Positions 18,101 to 26,789 of a stretch of 64,000 nucleotides of DNA are shown here, in pieces. Every line of letters begins with the position of its first letter. The first letter of the stretch is position 1. The stretch lies in contig NZ_CP035632.1 in NCBI RefSeq assembly GCF_008807075.1, positions 558,001-622,000 of the forward strand, read 5' to 3'. The translations under genes and the position numbers were made by a program. The notes below the pieces were generated by a model, which saw only the letters and a program-made list of their open reading frames with translations, made no database searches and was not told the origin of the DNA. Source of the DNA: Synechococcus sp. RSCCF101. GTDB lineage: Bacteria > Cyanobacteriota > Cyanobacteriia > PCC-6307 > Cyanobiaceae.

Positions 18101-19525
18101 TCAGCTGCAGGGTTCGAGGCGGACCCTGCAGCGGCGCTGCAGCAGGCGGAGCGGAAACTTGACGTAGCTGGGCTCATCCAGACGGTGCCAGCGGGTGCGG
18201 GCCATCAGTTCGAGCGCGAACACCTTGGCGATCGTCACGGCCAGCTGAGCCCCGAGGCAGGCATGCACGCCACCACCGAATGGGATGAAGCTGTACCGCC
18301 GGTCGACCGGTGCGTCTCCCAGAAAGCGGTCGGGATTGAAGCGATCGGGTTCCGGGAAGTTGCTGGCGAGGGCGTGGGCGAGTCGAGGCTCAGCGATCAG
18401 CCCCCAGCCCCTGCGGTAGGTCAGGCCATCGAGCTCGACCGTGCGGGTCAGTCGCCGTGTCGCGGTGGAGGAGGGTGGCTGCAACCTCAGGGTCTCGCTG
18501 ATGGTGGCCCCCAGCACGGGGGTGGCCCTGATCGCGTCCATGGCCAGTCCCTGCTCGCTGCCGAGGACGGCGCTGTGGGCCGATGCTTCCTCACGCAGCC
18601 GCTCCAGAACATCGTCATGGCCGGCCACCTGGACCATCCAGGAGGCGAGCAGGCCGGTCACCTCGTAGTGGGCTCCCCAGAGCTGCAGCAGGCACTGGTT
18701 GGCCATCAGGGGATCGCTGAACACGCCGTCGGGATTGAGGGCCCGCTCGTGCAGCATCATCCCGAGGAAGTCACGCGGCGGCGGCGCCTCCTCCGTGCGG
18801 CGCCTCTCGATCACCGCCTCCATGAACCGGATCAGCCGCCTGCGCGCCGCCATGCCCCGCCCGAAGGCCGTCACGGGCACGTCGAAGGGCACCAGGCCGA
18901 AGAAGCCATCGAAGAAGCGCCGGTAGAGGCTCTTGAGCTCTCTGGCGCTGGTGATGGGCAGCCCGTGCAGCCCGGCCATGCCGTCGTCGCCGGCGCCCTG
19001 CTCCTCCCGCAGGCTCACGCCCAGCAGCAGCGGCGCCAGCAGATCGAAGGAGAGGGCCTCAACGCTGTCGAGCACCGGCAACGCCGCCTGCCCCCGCCAG
19101 GAGTCCAGGTGTCGCCGCACCACCCTGTGCAGACGCGGGATGTACGACTCCAGCATTACGCCGGCAAAGGCAGGCTGGAGGGCGCTCTTGCGCTGGCGGT
19201 GCAGATCCGGGCGCTGGAAGAGGCTGTACTCACCGAACATCGCCAGCGTGGTGGCGGGCAGGCCGATCTCCGTGTACTGGTTGTCGCCGTTGAGCACCAT
19301 CTCCACCGCGCGCGGTGAGCCCACGAACACCGTGGTGCCGCCGAAGACCCCCGTGCGGAAGATCGGTCCGTGCCGGCCGGCCCGCTCCAGGCAGAAGCGA
19401 TCGGGGTCGCGGATGAAGTCGATGGTGTCCAGCCAGCCGGGCGTTCCCGGCGGCAGTTCGACCGCGCGGCCTTCGGGCTCGCTGCCCGGCTCATGAACGA
19501 CCAGATCCTCGCTGACGCGTCCCAC
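18101..19525 (-). CDS. Cytochrome P450 (CYP120-like)
   Basis: Haem monooxygenase of 474 residues, apparently soluble. The haem loop FGGGVHACLGAQ carries the proximal thiolate C423; the K-helix ExxR is in SETLRL; the I-helix region has GAHYEVTG. The N-terminal part (ELPPGTPGWLDTIDFI then GPIFRTGVFGGTTVFVG) resembles cyanobacterial CYP120, a retinoic-acid hydroxylase family, so an apocarotenoid or isoprenoid substrate is plausible but not shown. Start: GTG 19525, preceded by GAGGA 7 bases upstream; the frame is open further but overlaps por. It follows por by 10 bases, implying one transcript. Confidence 0.88.
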   Translation of the reverse strand: MGRVSEDLVVHEPGSEPEGRAVELPPGTPGWLDTIDFIRDPDRFCLERAGRHGPIFRTGVFGGTTVFVGSPRAVEMVLNGDNQYTEIGLPATTLAMFGEYSLFQRPDLHRQRKSALQPAFAGVMLESYIPRLHRVVRRHLDSWRGQAALPVLDSVEALSFDLLAPLLLGVSLREEQGAGDDGMAGLHGLPITSARELKSLYRRFFDGFFGLVPFDVPVTAFGRGMAARRRLIRFMEAVIERRRTEEAPPPRDFLGMMLHERALNPDGVFSDPLMANQCLLQLWGAHYEVTGLLASWMVQVAGHDDVLERLREEASAHSAVLGSEQGLAMDAIRATPVLGATISETLRLQPPSSTATRRLTRTVELDGLTYRRGWGLIAEPRLAHALASNFPEPDRFNPDRFLGDAPVDRRYSFIPFGGGVHACLGAQLAVTIAKVFALELMARTRWHRLDEPSYVKFPLRLLQRRCRVRLEPCS

Positions 19526-19535
19526 CGGGCGATCC

Positions 19536-20519
19536 TCAGGCGCCGGCGTCCAGGCCCACCAGGCGCATCGACAGATCCCAGACCCGTTCGGCCGTGCGGG
19601 GATCGGTGGCCTGATCGGAGAGCTCCTGGCTGAACTGCCGTCCGTTGCGGCTCTGGCGGTTCCCCCAGCTCCAGTGCACACCGGAGACGGCGAACTCCGG
19701 ATCGATCACCACCTGCGCCACCCGCTCGCCGGCCAGGGACTGGCTGACGTAGCCGCCGGTGATCGTCTTCTGGAACCAGGGGAAGATGCGCTGGAACAGC
19801 TTCGGGGTGTTGCGGAACAGGGGTGTGTCCGCGACGCAGCCCGGATAGAGGGAGGTGAAGACGATGCCGCTGCTCCCATGCAGGCGCCGGTGCAGCTCCT
19901 GGGTGGTGATCATGTTGCAGAGCTTGCTGTCCTTGTAGGCCTTGCCGGGCTTGAAGGGTTTGCCGTCGGCCATGCTCACCGGGGCCAGGAAGCCGGCTTC
20001 GAATCCGGACAGATCGCCGAGATTCGCCGGGGCCGGAATGGGGATCTTGCCGCCCAGTTCCTTGGAATTGGCGGTGACGGTGCCGAGGATCACCAGGCGC
20101 CGGGAGGGGTGCGTGGAACGCCCGAGGGTCTCGAGCATCAGCTGAATCAGCAGGAAATGGCCCAGATGATTCGTGGCCATCGAGATCTCGTAGCCCTGGG
20201 GCGAGCGCTCCGGCTGCTTGAGCCTCGGCTTGTAGACCGCGGCGTTGATCACCATGGCGTCGATCGGCATGGGCAGCGAATCCACCAGCGTCTCCACGCC
20301 GCTGCGGACGCTTTCCAGATCGCCCAGATCGACCCGCAGGTGATGCAGCTGCTGCGGTGGGATCGAGAGGGTGGCGGCGGCCTCCGCGGCGCGGACGGGA
20401 TCCCGGTTGAGGGTCACCACCGTCCAGCCACGGTCCACGAAGGCCTTGGTGGCGTGCAGGCCCACCCCGGATGTGGTGCCGGTGATCAGAACGGTCCCGG
20501 GCGTCGCGCTCACGCTCAC
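19536..20519 (-). CDS. por: Light-dependent protochlorophyllide oxidoreductase
   Basis: Short-chain dehydrogenase that reduces protochlorophyllide to chlorophyllide using NADPH and light. 327 residues. NADPH-binding motif GTTSGVG at 14-20, catalytic Tyr/Lys in [11 protein letters not shown], and LPOR-specific stretches ([37 protein letters not shown]-like [13 protein letters not shown]). Its 3' neighbour is the P450 and the facing cluster is chlNBL, so both protochlorophyllide reductases are encoded side by side. Confidence 0.96.
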   Translation of the reverse strand: MSVSATPGTVLITGTTSGVGLHATKAFVDRGWTVVTLNRDPVRAAEAAATLSIPPQQLHHLRVDLGDLESVRSGVETLVDSLPMPIDAMVINAAVYKPRLKQPERSPQGYEISMATNHLGHFLLIQLMLETLGRSTHPSRRLVILGTVTANSKELGGKIPIPAPANLGDLSGFEAGFLAPVSMADGKPFKPGKAYKDSKLCNMITTQELHRRLHGSSGIVFTSLYPGCVADTPLFRNTPKLFQRIFPWFQKTITGGYVSQSLAGERVAQVVIDPEFAVSGVHWSWGNRQSRNGRQFSQELSDQATDPRTAERVWDLSMRLVGLDAGA

Positions 20520-20542
20520 AGTGCAGTCAGGGGAAGGTCAAC

Positions 20543-21037
20543 CTAGGGAGTCGCATCGTTTCCGGTCCACAGCACCCGCAGCCGGTTCGGGTGGATCCAT
20601 TGATCCTGCTCCTGCATCACCACGCGCTCGCCACCGATGCTGAAGAGGGAGTCGAAGCGCTCCTGGGCCCGCTGAAGGCGGCCGTCCTGCACCTGGAGGA
20701 TGGCGGTGAGCTCGTGATGGCGGTCCAACCGCTCCTGGTAGGCGCCGGCGAGACGGACGACGCTGACGCCACTGACCAGCAGGAGCCCGATCTTCACGCC
20801 CAGGCCGATGCTGCTGCAGAGCAGCTCACGCCGGTCCTGCTGCAGCTGCAGCGCAGCGGCCCGTTCAGCCGCCGATGCAGCCGACGAAGCCTGGGAGGGC
20901 ATCGGAACGGAGCCGAGCTCACCGACGGGGCGATGGCGTCGTCGGGCACGACGCTGCTCGGAGCGACTCGGACGCGACCGACCGGGGCGTCGCTGCGCAG
21001 TTCCGGCCGGCAGGGGAGCGGGGGATGGATGGCCCAT
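20543..21037 (-). CDS. Single-pass membrane protein of unknown function
   Basis: 164 residues. A basic Arg/Pro/Ser-rich N-terminus (1-45), one predicted membrane helix (about 80-97, GLGVKIGLLLVSGVSVVRL), then a coiled-coil-like segment and the ending EQDQWIHPNRLRVLW. The C-terminal part looks conserved enough to be a cyanobacterial family, but I do not recognise it. It lies between psaM (47 bases) and por (23 bases) on the same strand, which suggests a link to photosystem or pigment supply. Confidence 0.65.
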   Translation of the reverse strand: MGHPSPAPLPAGTAQRRPGRSRPSRSEQRRARRRHRPVGELGSVPMPSQASSAASAAERAAALQLQQDRRELLCSSIGLGVKIGLLLVSGVSVVRLAGAYQERLDRHHELTAILQVQDGRLQRAQERFDSLFSIGGERVVMQEQDQWIHPNRLRVLWTGNDATP

Positions 21038-21084
21038 CTGGACCTCGGGAACCTCCTGGTTGTACCCCCGCTGTCAACCGGGGC

Positions 21085-21189
21085 TCAGGCCCGGTACAGG
21101 CTCACGCAGAGACGCACGGCGAGCACCGCGGCATGGGCGGCGACCACCAGAGCGATGTAGATCTCGGCCTGGGTCAGGGAGCTCACCAT
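21085..21189 (-). CDS. psaM: Photosystem I subunit PsaM
   Basis: A 34-residue single-helix protein, MVSSLTQAEIYIALVVAAHA followed by AVLAVRLCVSLYRA. It matches the PsaM pattern (TQ-x-IYIALVVA, then VLAxRL, then LY near the end); PsaM is a small PSI subunit involved in trimer contacts. It is short enough to be missed by default gene callers. ATG 21189 is chosen; an open frame up to 21267 adds only hydrophilic, non-family residues. It opens a minus-strand run psaM, membrane protein, por, P450, and diverges from the CRR6-family gene. Confidence 0.8.
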   Translation of the reverse strand: MVSSLTQAEIYIALVVAAHAAVLAVRLCVSLYRA

Positions 21190-21275
21190 GATGTTCGGGA
21201 GGGCAGGATCGCGATCATTGTCCTGGCTGCCGGCCCACCGTCCTCGCTGGCCCTGGCCTCCTGTCACAGCTCTTG

Positions 21276-21776
21276 ATGCCGCCTGACGTGTCCCTTCCCG
21301 ATGCCATCCGCGTCTCCAGCGACGCCGTCCGCAGCCTGGATGTCTCCCCCCTGGCGCCCTGGCTCTCGGCGGGGCTGGCCGAGCGGCTCGCCGCCGGACC
21401 CGTTCTGGAGCTCACCATCGACTGGCCCAGAAGTGCAGAGGATCCGCGCGAACTCTCCGAATGCCCGGAGCCGCGGCTCTGGTCGCTTCACCTCGATGCC
21501 CTGCATCCCTGGCTGCCGCTGGTGCTGGAGCGCGGCAGCGGTCAGCTGGCCCGGCACGTGGCCATGCTGCTGCCCCACTCCTTCAGCCGCAGCGAGGGTC
21601 TGCGCTTCGCACCGGAGAGTCTCGAGCTCTGGATCACGCACCGCCTCTTCCTGCTCGACCACCTCGCCACGCGTGAGGGGCTGGTGGTGCGCCAGAACCT
21701 GGCCCAGATGGCCGGTGTGCTCGGCTTCGCCCTCGAGGAGAGCTTCTGGGACCTGGCGGCCCGACCCGGCAGCTGA
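21276..21776 (+). CDS. crr6: CRR6-family NDH-1 assembly factor
   Basis: 166 residues. The block DPRELSECPEPRLWSLHLDA, then HPWLPLVLERGSGQLARHVA and MLLPHSFSRSEGLRF, is the CRR6 (chlororespiratory reduction 6) signature. In plants and cyanobacteria CRR6 helps mature the NdhI subunit of NDH-1. ATG 21276 is used; a TTG one codon earlier is possible. Its stop and that of the facing TauE-like gene lie 3 bases apart within a small palindrome. Confidence 0.8.
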   Translation: MPPDVSLPDAIRVSSDAVRSLDVSPLAPWLSAGLAERLAAGPVLELTIDWPRSAEDPRELSECPEPRLWSLHLDALHPWLPLVLERGSGQLARHVAMLLPHSFSRSEGLRFAPESLELWITHRLFLLDHLATREGLVVRQNLAQMAGVLGFALEESFWDLAARPGS

Positions 21777-21783
21777 GCCTCAG
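21773..21783. terminator. Stop-codon palindrome between crr6 and TauE-like gene
   Basis: CTGAG-C-CTCAG: the left arm contains the crr6 TGA, the right arm the reverse-strand TGA of the convergent gene. Too short to be a strong terminator alone. Confidence 0.3.
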
Positions 21784-22550
21784 GCGCCCGAGAGCAGCAG
21801 GCTCAGCGCCCGCCGGCCACTGTCGAGAGCCAGCAGCACGGCCAGGCCTCGGAGGATCCCCGCCAGTCGCGGCCCGCTGACCCGATCCATCCTGGAGGCC
21901 GACCACTGGGCCGCCAGCGCGGCGGTCCCACCGAGGATCAGGGCCGTCGCCGGCAGACCCCGGCCCTGGGAGAGGAACTGAAGGGACGCGCCGCTGGCGG
22001 AGCAGGCCACCGCCAGGGTGCTGAAGCGGATGGCCAGGTGAATCGGCAGGGTGAGGCCCCGCACCATCAGCGGCACCATCACCAGCCCTCCCCCCAGTCC
22101 GAGCAGGCCGCCGGCGAAGCCCGCCACCGCTCCCACACCGGCCAGTCCGAGGATCGGCTGGGCCATGCCCGGGCCCGGGATCTCGCCGCGCTCACCATCG
22201 GCGGAGCGGATGCTCAGGGCCAGCAGCACGTACATCAGCGCCTGGAGGGAGAGCAGATGCCAGCCCTCCATCAGCCGGCCCATGCGGCTGAACAGCAGGG
22301 CCGCCAGCAGAGCCGCGGCGCCGATGCCGATCGACCCCTTCAACGGCAGGCTGCGGGAGCGCAGGTGCGCGGTCGTGCCGCCGAGCGTGGTGGGAACGAT
22401 GGCCATCGTGCTGGTGGCCAGGGCCTGATGGGGATCCAGGCCGAGCGCCAGCAGCAGAGGGGAGAAGACCAGTCCACCGCCGATTCCCACCAGCCCGGAG
22501 AGCAGCCCCGCCATGATCCCGAGGGGCAGCAATGGCAGCAGGTCTGCCAT
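21780..22550 (-). CDS. TauE/SafE-family membrane permease
   Basis: About 256 residues with about eight membrane helices arranged as two halves, each starting with a glycine-rich motif (GLLSGLVGIGGGLVFSPLL near the N-terminus and VAGFAGGLLGLGGGLVMVPL in the second half), the hallmark of the TauE/SafE (DUF81) family that exports sulfite, sulfoacetate or related anions. ATG 22550 (MADLLPLLPLGIMAG) is preferred; ATGs exist at 22568 and 22613. The 5' end faces the lipoate-ligase-like gene only about 44 bases away. Substrate unknown. Confidence 0.85.
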   Translation of the reverse strand: MADLLPLLPLGIMAGLLSGLVGIGGGLVFSPLLLALGLDPHQALATSTMAIVPTTLGGTTAHLRSRSLPLKGSIGIGAAALLAALLFSRMGRLMEGWHLLSLQALMYVLLALSIRSADGERGEIPGPGMAQPILGLAGVGAVAGFAGGLLGLGGGLVMVPLMVRGLTLPIHLAIRFSTLAVACSASGASLQFLSQGRGLPATALILGGTAALAAQWSASRMDRVSGPRLAGILRGLAVLLALDSGRRALSLLLSGA

Positions 22551-22593
22551 CGATGCGGCCCCCGTCATCACGCAGTCCAGTCCAGCACCTGCC

Positions 22594-23349
22594 GTGCCCG
22601 CTTCTGACCCCACGGCTGCCTCAGCGGTCCTGCTGCCGACCCTGCGGGACCATGGTCGGCGTCAGATGGCCATTGATGCCTGGCTGCTGAGGCGGGCCGA
22701 CCGGCCGATGCTGCGGCTGTACCACTGGAGCGCACCGACCCTGTCCCTGGGGCGCCATCAACGGCACTGGCCCGCCCACTGGCCCTCTCTCGCCGAGGAG
22801 CTGGATCTGCCGGTGGTGCGGCGTCCATCGGGGGGAAGGGCCGTTCTTCATGCCGGTGGACTCACGTACGCCGTCGTCTGGCCACGGGCTCCCCGTCCGG
22901 CGGCCGAGGCCTACCGCGCCATCAGCCTCTGGCTGATGGACGCCTTCGCATCTCTCGGGATCCCACTGGAACCTGGCGGTGGTTGGCAGCGTCACCAGCC
23001 GAGCCACTGTTTCGGCACGGCCACCCCGGCCGATCTGGTGGAAGCCGGTGGCGTCAAGCGCATCGGCAGTGCCCAGCGCTGGCACGGGGCCGACCTGCTG
23101 CAGCACGGGGAGATCCTGCTGGAGCCTCCGGGCGATCTCTGGCAGGCCCTGTTCGGCTCGCCTGCACCGGAACTGCGGCCGTTGCCGGTGCCTGTGGAGG
23201 CGCTGGAGCATCGCCTCGTGACCCTGGCTCAGGGTCGGCTCTGGTCCGATCGCCTGTTGCCGCAGGGATGGCCCGATCAGGAGGGCGCACCCTGGGGATC
23301 GGCCTGGGGTGACACCAGTCCGCTGGTGACCATCCCCTGGGCGACCTGA
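22594..23349 (+). CDS. Lipoate-protein ligase A family protein
   Basis: About 251 residues of the BPL/LplA fold, which attaches lipoate, octanoate or biotin to a lysine. Conserved pieces: QMAIDAWLL near residue 25, LSLGRHQRHW, VVRRPSGGRAVLHAGGLTYAV (substrate-binding loop) and the segment KRIGSAQRWHGADLLQHGEIL. Start uncertain: GTG 22594 keeps the conserved LPTLRDHGRRQMAIDAW; ATG 22513 would overlap the divergent permease gene, and an internal ATG lies at 22666. The 3' end overlaps the convergent site-2 protease gene by 73 bases. Confidence 0.82.
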   Translation: MPASDPTAASAVLLPTLRDHGRRQMAIDAWLLRRADRPMLRLYHWSAPTLSLGRHQRHWPAHWPSLAEELDLPVVRRPSGGRAVLHAGGLTYAVVWPRAPRPAAEAYRAISLWLMDAFASLGIPLEPGGGWQRHQPSHCFGTATPADLVEAGGVKRIGSAQRWHGADLLQHGEILLEPPGDLWQALFGSPAPELRPLPVPVEALEHRLVTLAQGRLWSDRLLPQGWPDQEGAPWGSAWGDTSPLVTIPWAT

Positions 23350-24530
23350 GCCAGCGAGAGCCCCAGCGGATAGGTGTTCTGCTGCCGCGCCGCCTTGATC
23401 AACGGCGGCGGCAGCTTGAGGCCGATCTGCCGAAGCACCCGCTCGCTGAGCTCGAAGCGTTCCAGCGTTCCCTCCGGCAGCCCGGCCGGGCCAAGCACCA
23501 GCAGCCTGCCGCCGGCCGCCTGCTCAAGGGCCAGAGCGGCCTGCCAGAGCGGCGCCTGGGCGCTGATGGAGGACAGGTCCGAGAGGGGACGCAGGTGGTC
23601 GGCCACGCGATCGCTGTCCCATCGCTGAACGGGCAGGTCCCGCAGCGGAGCGTCGTCCACGTACCCCTTCCAGCGGCCCTGGCTGCAGACCAGCACCCAG
23701 TCGCTGGGCCCCTCGCTCTCGTGCAGCCGGAGGCGGCTGAGGTCCCGCAGGGGGCGGTCCTGTTCGAGCACGCGGAAGCGACGACTGGCGGCCTCGTGAA
23801 CCCGCAGATCCGTGAGGGCTTTCTGCAGCGCCAGCATCTGGCTCTGCTGCCGGGAGGCGCCCAGGCCGAACCAGCCGAGGAGCACCAGCCAGAGGCCACC
23901 GATCCCGCCACCCCGCAGGAAGAGCAGGCTTCCCAGCCCGATGGCCAGCAGAGCGAGAACACGGCCGCTGGTGGCGGCCACTCGGGTGCCCTGCCGCTGG
24001 CTGCCGGTCCAGTGCCAGACCAGGGCCTTGAGAATCAGCCCGCCGTCGAGGGGAAGGCCGGGCAGCAGGTTGAACAGGGCCAGCACCAGGTTCAGTGACC
24101 CCAGTTGGGCCACCATCCGGCCGAGCAGCGGACTGACATGGTCGGCGGGGTGCACGCTGGCCAGCAGCAGGCCCGCCAGCACCAGACTCACCAGCGGCCC
24201 GGCCGCTGCCACCATCAGCGATCCCAGTGCCGTGGAGCACTCCCGCTCCACCCGCGCGACCCCGCCGAGCAGGAACAGCGTGATGCTGCGCACCTTCACC
24301 CCCTGGCGGAGCGCCACCAGGGAATGGCCCAGCTCATGCAGGAGAACGGAGACGAACAGCAGCAGGGCGGTGGTGAAGCCCAGAGCCCAGCTGAGTGCTC
24401 CGGCTCCGTCGCCCAGGCTGCGGTACTGCTCCTGGAAGGCCAGAGTGGCCAGGGCCAGGATCAGAAACCAGCTCGGATGCACCAGCAGCGGGATGCCGCG
24501 AATCGTCATCAGCTGCCAGCTCTCCTTCAC
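23277..24530 (-). CDS. Site-2 protease-like membrane metalloprotease (M50)
   Basis: Intramembrane zinc protease of 417 residues. HELGH at about 66-70 provides zinc ligands and catalytic Glu; the second motif LFNLLPGLPLDGGLILKAL gives the third ligand (Asp). Hydrophobic segments fill the first 230 residues. The C-terminal 180 residues are soluble and could be a CBS-like regulatory region (two weakly similar halves, RPLRDLSRLRL and APLRDLPVQRW). Substrates may be membrane-bound regulators. Convergently overlaps the lipoate-ligase-like gene and diverges from trpF (69 bases). Confidence 0.88.
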   Translation of the reverse strand: MKESWQLMTIRGIPLLVHPSWFLILALATLAFQEQYRSLGDGAGALSWALGFTTALLLFVSVLLHELGHSLVALRQGVKVRSITLFLLGGVARVERECSTALGSLMVAAAGPLVSLVLAGLLLASVHPADHVSPLLGRMVAQLGSLNLVLALFNLLPGLPLDGGLILKALVWHWTGSQRQGTRVAATSGRVLALLAIGLGSLLFLRGGGIGGLWLVLLGWFGLGASRQQSQMLALQKALTDLRVHEAASRRFRVLEQDRPLRDLSRLRLHESEGPSDWVLVCSQGRWKGYVDDAPLRDLPVQRWDSDRVADHLRPLSDLSSISAQAPLWQAALALEQAAGGRLLVLGPAGLPEGTLERFELSERVLRQIGLKLPPPLIKAARQQNTYPLGLSLAQVAQGMVTSGLVSPQADPQGAPS

Positions 24531-24599
24531 CGCGCGTGCGCTCCTGCCTGAGGGCCGACCAATGGTTGTTCAATCCTAGAAACTTCCCCAGAGCCGCCC

Positions 24600-25283
24600 G
24601 TGCCGGATGCCCTGCAGCTGAAGATCTGCGGCCTGACCCAGCCGGAGCAGGCCGCCGCGGTGGCGGCCATGGGGGTGGAGGCCATCGGCGTGATCGGCGT
24701 GGCGGGATCCCCCCGCTGCCTTGATTCCGAGCAGCGCGATCGGGTCTTCGATGCCGTCGCCAGCGTGGCTCCGGACTGCGAGCGGGTGCTCGTGCTGGCC
24801 GATCCGAGCGATGCCGAGCTGGAGAGTGTGGCTTCCGCTGGCCGTACCCGGGCCACAGTGCTGCAGCTGCATGGCGGGGAGACACCGGAACGCTGTGCCG
24901 CGATCAGCCGGCTGCTGCCCGACCTGACGCTCTGGAAGGCCTGGCGGCTCAGGGCACCGGAGGAGATTGAACTGCTGCTGACCTACCGCCACAACGTGCA
25001 GGCCCTGCTTCTGGATGCCTGGCACCCGCAGCAGCTGGGAGGAACCGGAACCCGGCTGCCGCTGGACTGGCTGGCGGATGCCGGGAGTCTGGGGCGCTGG
25101 TGGCTCGCCGGCGGCGTGTGCGAAGAAGCGCTCCCGCAGATGCTGAGCAGGGTCCGCCCGAGCGGTCTGGATGCCTCCAGTCGCCTCGAGCGGAGCCCGG
25201 GGATCAAGGATCTGGATCGCGTTCGGCGGTTGGTCGATGCCGTGCAAGCCTTCGACCGACCGCCCGGAGCGGGATCCGGTTGA
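24600..25283 (+). CDS. trpF: Phosphoribosylanthranilate isomerase
   Basis: Tryptophan pathway isomerase (PRA to CdRP), TIM barrel, 227 residues. The catalytic cysteine is in LKICGLTQPEQA near the start; VLQLHGGE and LLLDAWHPQQLGGTG are standard TrpF motifs, and GLDASSRLERSPGIKD is the phosphate-binding end. Start is GTG 24600. Neighbours are unrelated to tryptophan synthesis, as is normal in cyanobacteria. It converges with folE; the two stops form the arms of a hairpin. Confidence 0.92.
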   Translation: MPDALQLKICGLTQPEQAAAVAAMGVEAIGVIGVAGSPRCLDSEQRDRVFDAVASVAPDCERVLVLADPSDAELESVASAGRTRATVLQLHGGETPERCAAISRLLPDLTLWKAWRLRAPEEIELLLTYRHNVQALLLDAWHPQQLGGTGTRLPLDWLADAGSLGRWWLAGGVCEEALPQMLSRVRPSGLDASSRLERSPGIKDLDRVRRLVDAVQAFDRPPGAGSG

Positions 25284-25295
25284 GGCCGGGCCTCA
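25281..25295. terminator. Stop-codon hairpin between trpF and folE
   Basis: TGAGGC (25281-25286), CGG, GCCTCA (25290-25295): perfect arms that begin and end with the trpF and folE stop codons. A second palindrome CAGGAGG-G-CCTCCTG follows at 25302-25316 inside the folE end. Confidence 0.45.
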
Positions 25296-26036
25296 GGTGC
25301 TCAGGAGGGCCTCCTGCTGACGAACGAGTTCAAAGAACTCCTGCTTGAGGCTTGGATCGTGACGGAAATCACCCCGCACCACGGAGTTGACCATGCTGGT
25401 CTGGGGCTCCTTCACACCGCGCCACTTCATGCAGTAGTGCTGGGCCTTGACGATGATGCCGAGACCCTGCGGCTCGCAGAGTTTCTCGATCTCATCGGCG
25501 AGGATCATCACCGCTTCCTCCTGGATGTGGGGGCGGGAAAAGACCCAGTCGGCCACACGGGCGAACTTGGAGAGGCCGATCACGCGCTCACCGGGCTTGA
25601 TGCCGATCCAGCAGTTGCCCAGGATCGGCACCAGGTGATGGGAGCAGGCGGAGCGGACGGTGATCGGACCGACCGTGTAGATCTCGTCCAGCTTCTTGAC
25701 GTTGGGGAAACTGGCCACCTTGGGCTGCTCGTGGTAGCGACCCTTGAACACTTCATGCAGGTACATGCGGGCGACACGCTCGGCGGTCTCCTCGGTGTTG
25801 TGATCGTTGTCGATATCGACGACGAGGCTGCGCAGCAGATCCCGCACCTTGCCGGTCACTTCAATCTCGAGCTGTTCGAGTTCACCCGGCTGGATGTGCT
25901 CGGAGATGTTGTCGTTGGCCAGGAACGAGACGCCGGCATCCCTGAGGCGCTCCCGCAGACGGACGCTCACGGGCTTGGGTGTCACCTCAGGGGTGATCGC
26001 GAGCCCATTGAGGGCGTTGGGCAATGTGGAGGTCAT
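25293..26036 (-). CDS. folE: GTP cyclohydrolase I
   Basis: Converts GTP to dihydroneopterin triphosphate, the first step of folate and pterin synthesis. 247 residues. Zinc and active-site motifs are intact: TVRSACSHHLVPILGNCWIG (Cys, His), GLSKFARVADWVFSRP, and KAQHYCMKWRGV with the second zinc cysteine. The N-terminal 40 residues are a variable lead. It is 8 bases downstream of the SDR gene and in line with accA, so accA-SDR-folE is probably one transcript. Confidence 0.96.
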   Translation of the reverse strand: MTSTLPNALNGLAITPEVTPKPVSVRLRERLRDAGVSFLANDNISEHIQPGELEQLEIEVTGKVRDLLRSLVVDIDNDHNTEETAERVARMYLHEVFKGRYHEQPKVASFPNVKKLDEIYTVGPITVRSACSHHLVPILGNCWIGIKPGERVIGLSKFARVADWVFSRPHIQEEAVMILADEIEKLCEPQGLGIIVKAQHYCMKWRGVKEPQTSMVNSVVRGDFRHDPSLKQEFFELVRQQEALLST

Positions 26037-26044
26037 GGGGGAGG

Positions 26045-26755
26045 TCAGAGAGCGCCCGCGGCGGGCATCAGTGTCAGGTCTTCAATCACCTGGCTGGACG
26101 GTTGCTGGGCGAGATGAAGCAGAGCGGCTGCGGCTTGGTCCACGCCCAGCATGGAGCCGCGATCGAAATCCGCCGCCACGTTATCGCTGTCCCAGAGGGG
26201 ACTGTCGACAGCGCCGAGAGTGAGCGTGCTCACCCGGATCCCGTCACCCCGGTGTTCCTCCCGCAGACAGCGGCTGAACATGTCCAGAGCGGCCTTGCTG
26301 ACGCAGTAGCCGCCCCAGCCGGGGAAGGCGGTGCGGGCGGCGTGGCTGCTCACGTTGATCACCAGACCGCCGCCGGCACGGATCATCGCCGGCAGCACCG
26401 CCTGGCAGAGCTGCATCACGCCGGTCAGGTTCACCCGGATCAGGGTGTCCCAGGTCTCCGGAGCCATGGTCAGCAGTGGCCCGGTTGCGGCAAGACCCGC
26501 GTTGTTCACGACGGCATCGGGTGTGCCGCCGCGGTCCAGCAGGGCCGTGATGGCCGGGAAGATCGCGGTCGGATCGGCCAGATCGAAGGATTCCGAGTGA
26601 ATCCGCCGGCCGGTCCCACGAAGGGACTCCGCCAGCCCGGCAAGGCGCTCGGCATTGCGGCCGGTGATCAGAAGATCCCAGCCGGCCTGCGCGAAAGCCT
26701 TGCAGGATGCCGATCCGATGCCGCTTGAGGCACCGGTGATCAGGGCAGTGGGCAC
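26045..26755 (-). CDS. Short-chain dehydrogenase/reductase
   Basis: Classical SDR of 236 residues. Cofactor motif TGASSGIGSASC at about 7-18, NNAGLAATGP, and catalytic Ser/Tyr/Lys (INVSSHAAR, then GYCVSKAALDM). Start is GTG 26755; the protein reads MPTALITGAS. Sits between accA (34 bases) and folE (8 bases). The substrate cannot be deduced; sepiapterin-like or keto-acyl reduction would both suit the neighbours, but that is speculation. Confidence 0.88.
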   Translation of the reverse strand: MPTALITGASSGIGSASCKAFAQAGWDLLITGRNAERLAGLAESLRGTGRRIHSESFDLADPTAIFPAITALLDRGGTPDAVVNNAGLAATGPLLTMAPETWDTLIRVNLTGVMQLCQAVLPAMIRAGGGLVINVSSHAARTAFPGWGGYCVSKAALDMFSRCLREEHRGDGIRVSTLTLGAVDSPLWDSDNVAADFDRGSMLGVDQAAAALLHLAQQPSSQVIEDLTLMPAAGAL

Positions 26756-26789
26756 GTGGTCAAGCCCTTCGGGCGTCCTGAAGCAAATC

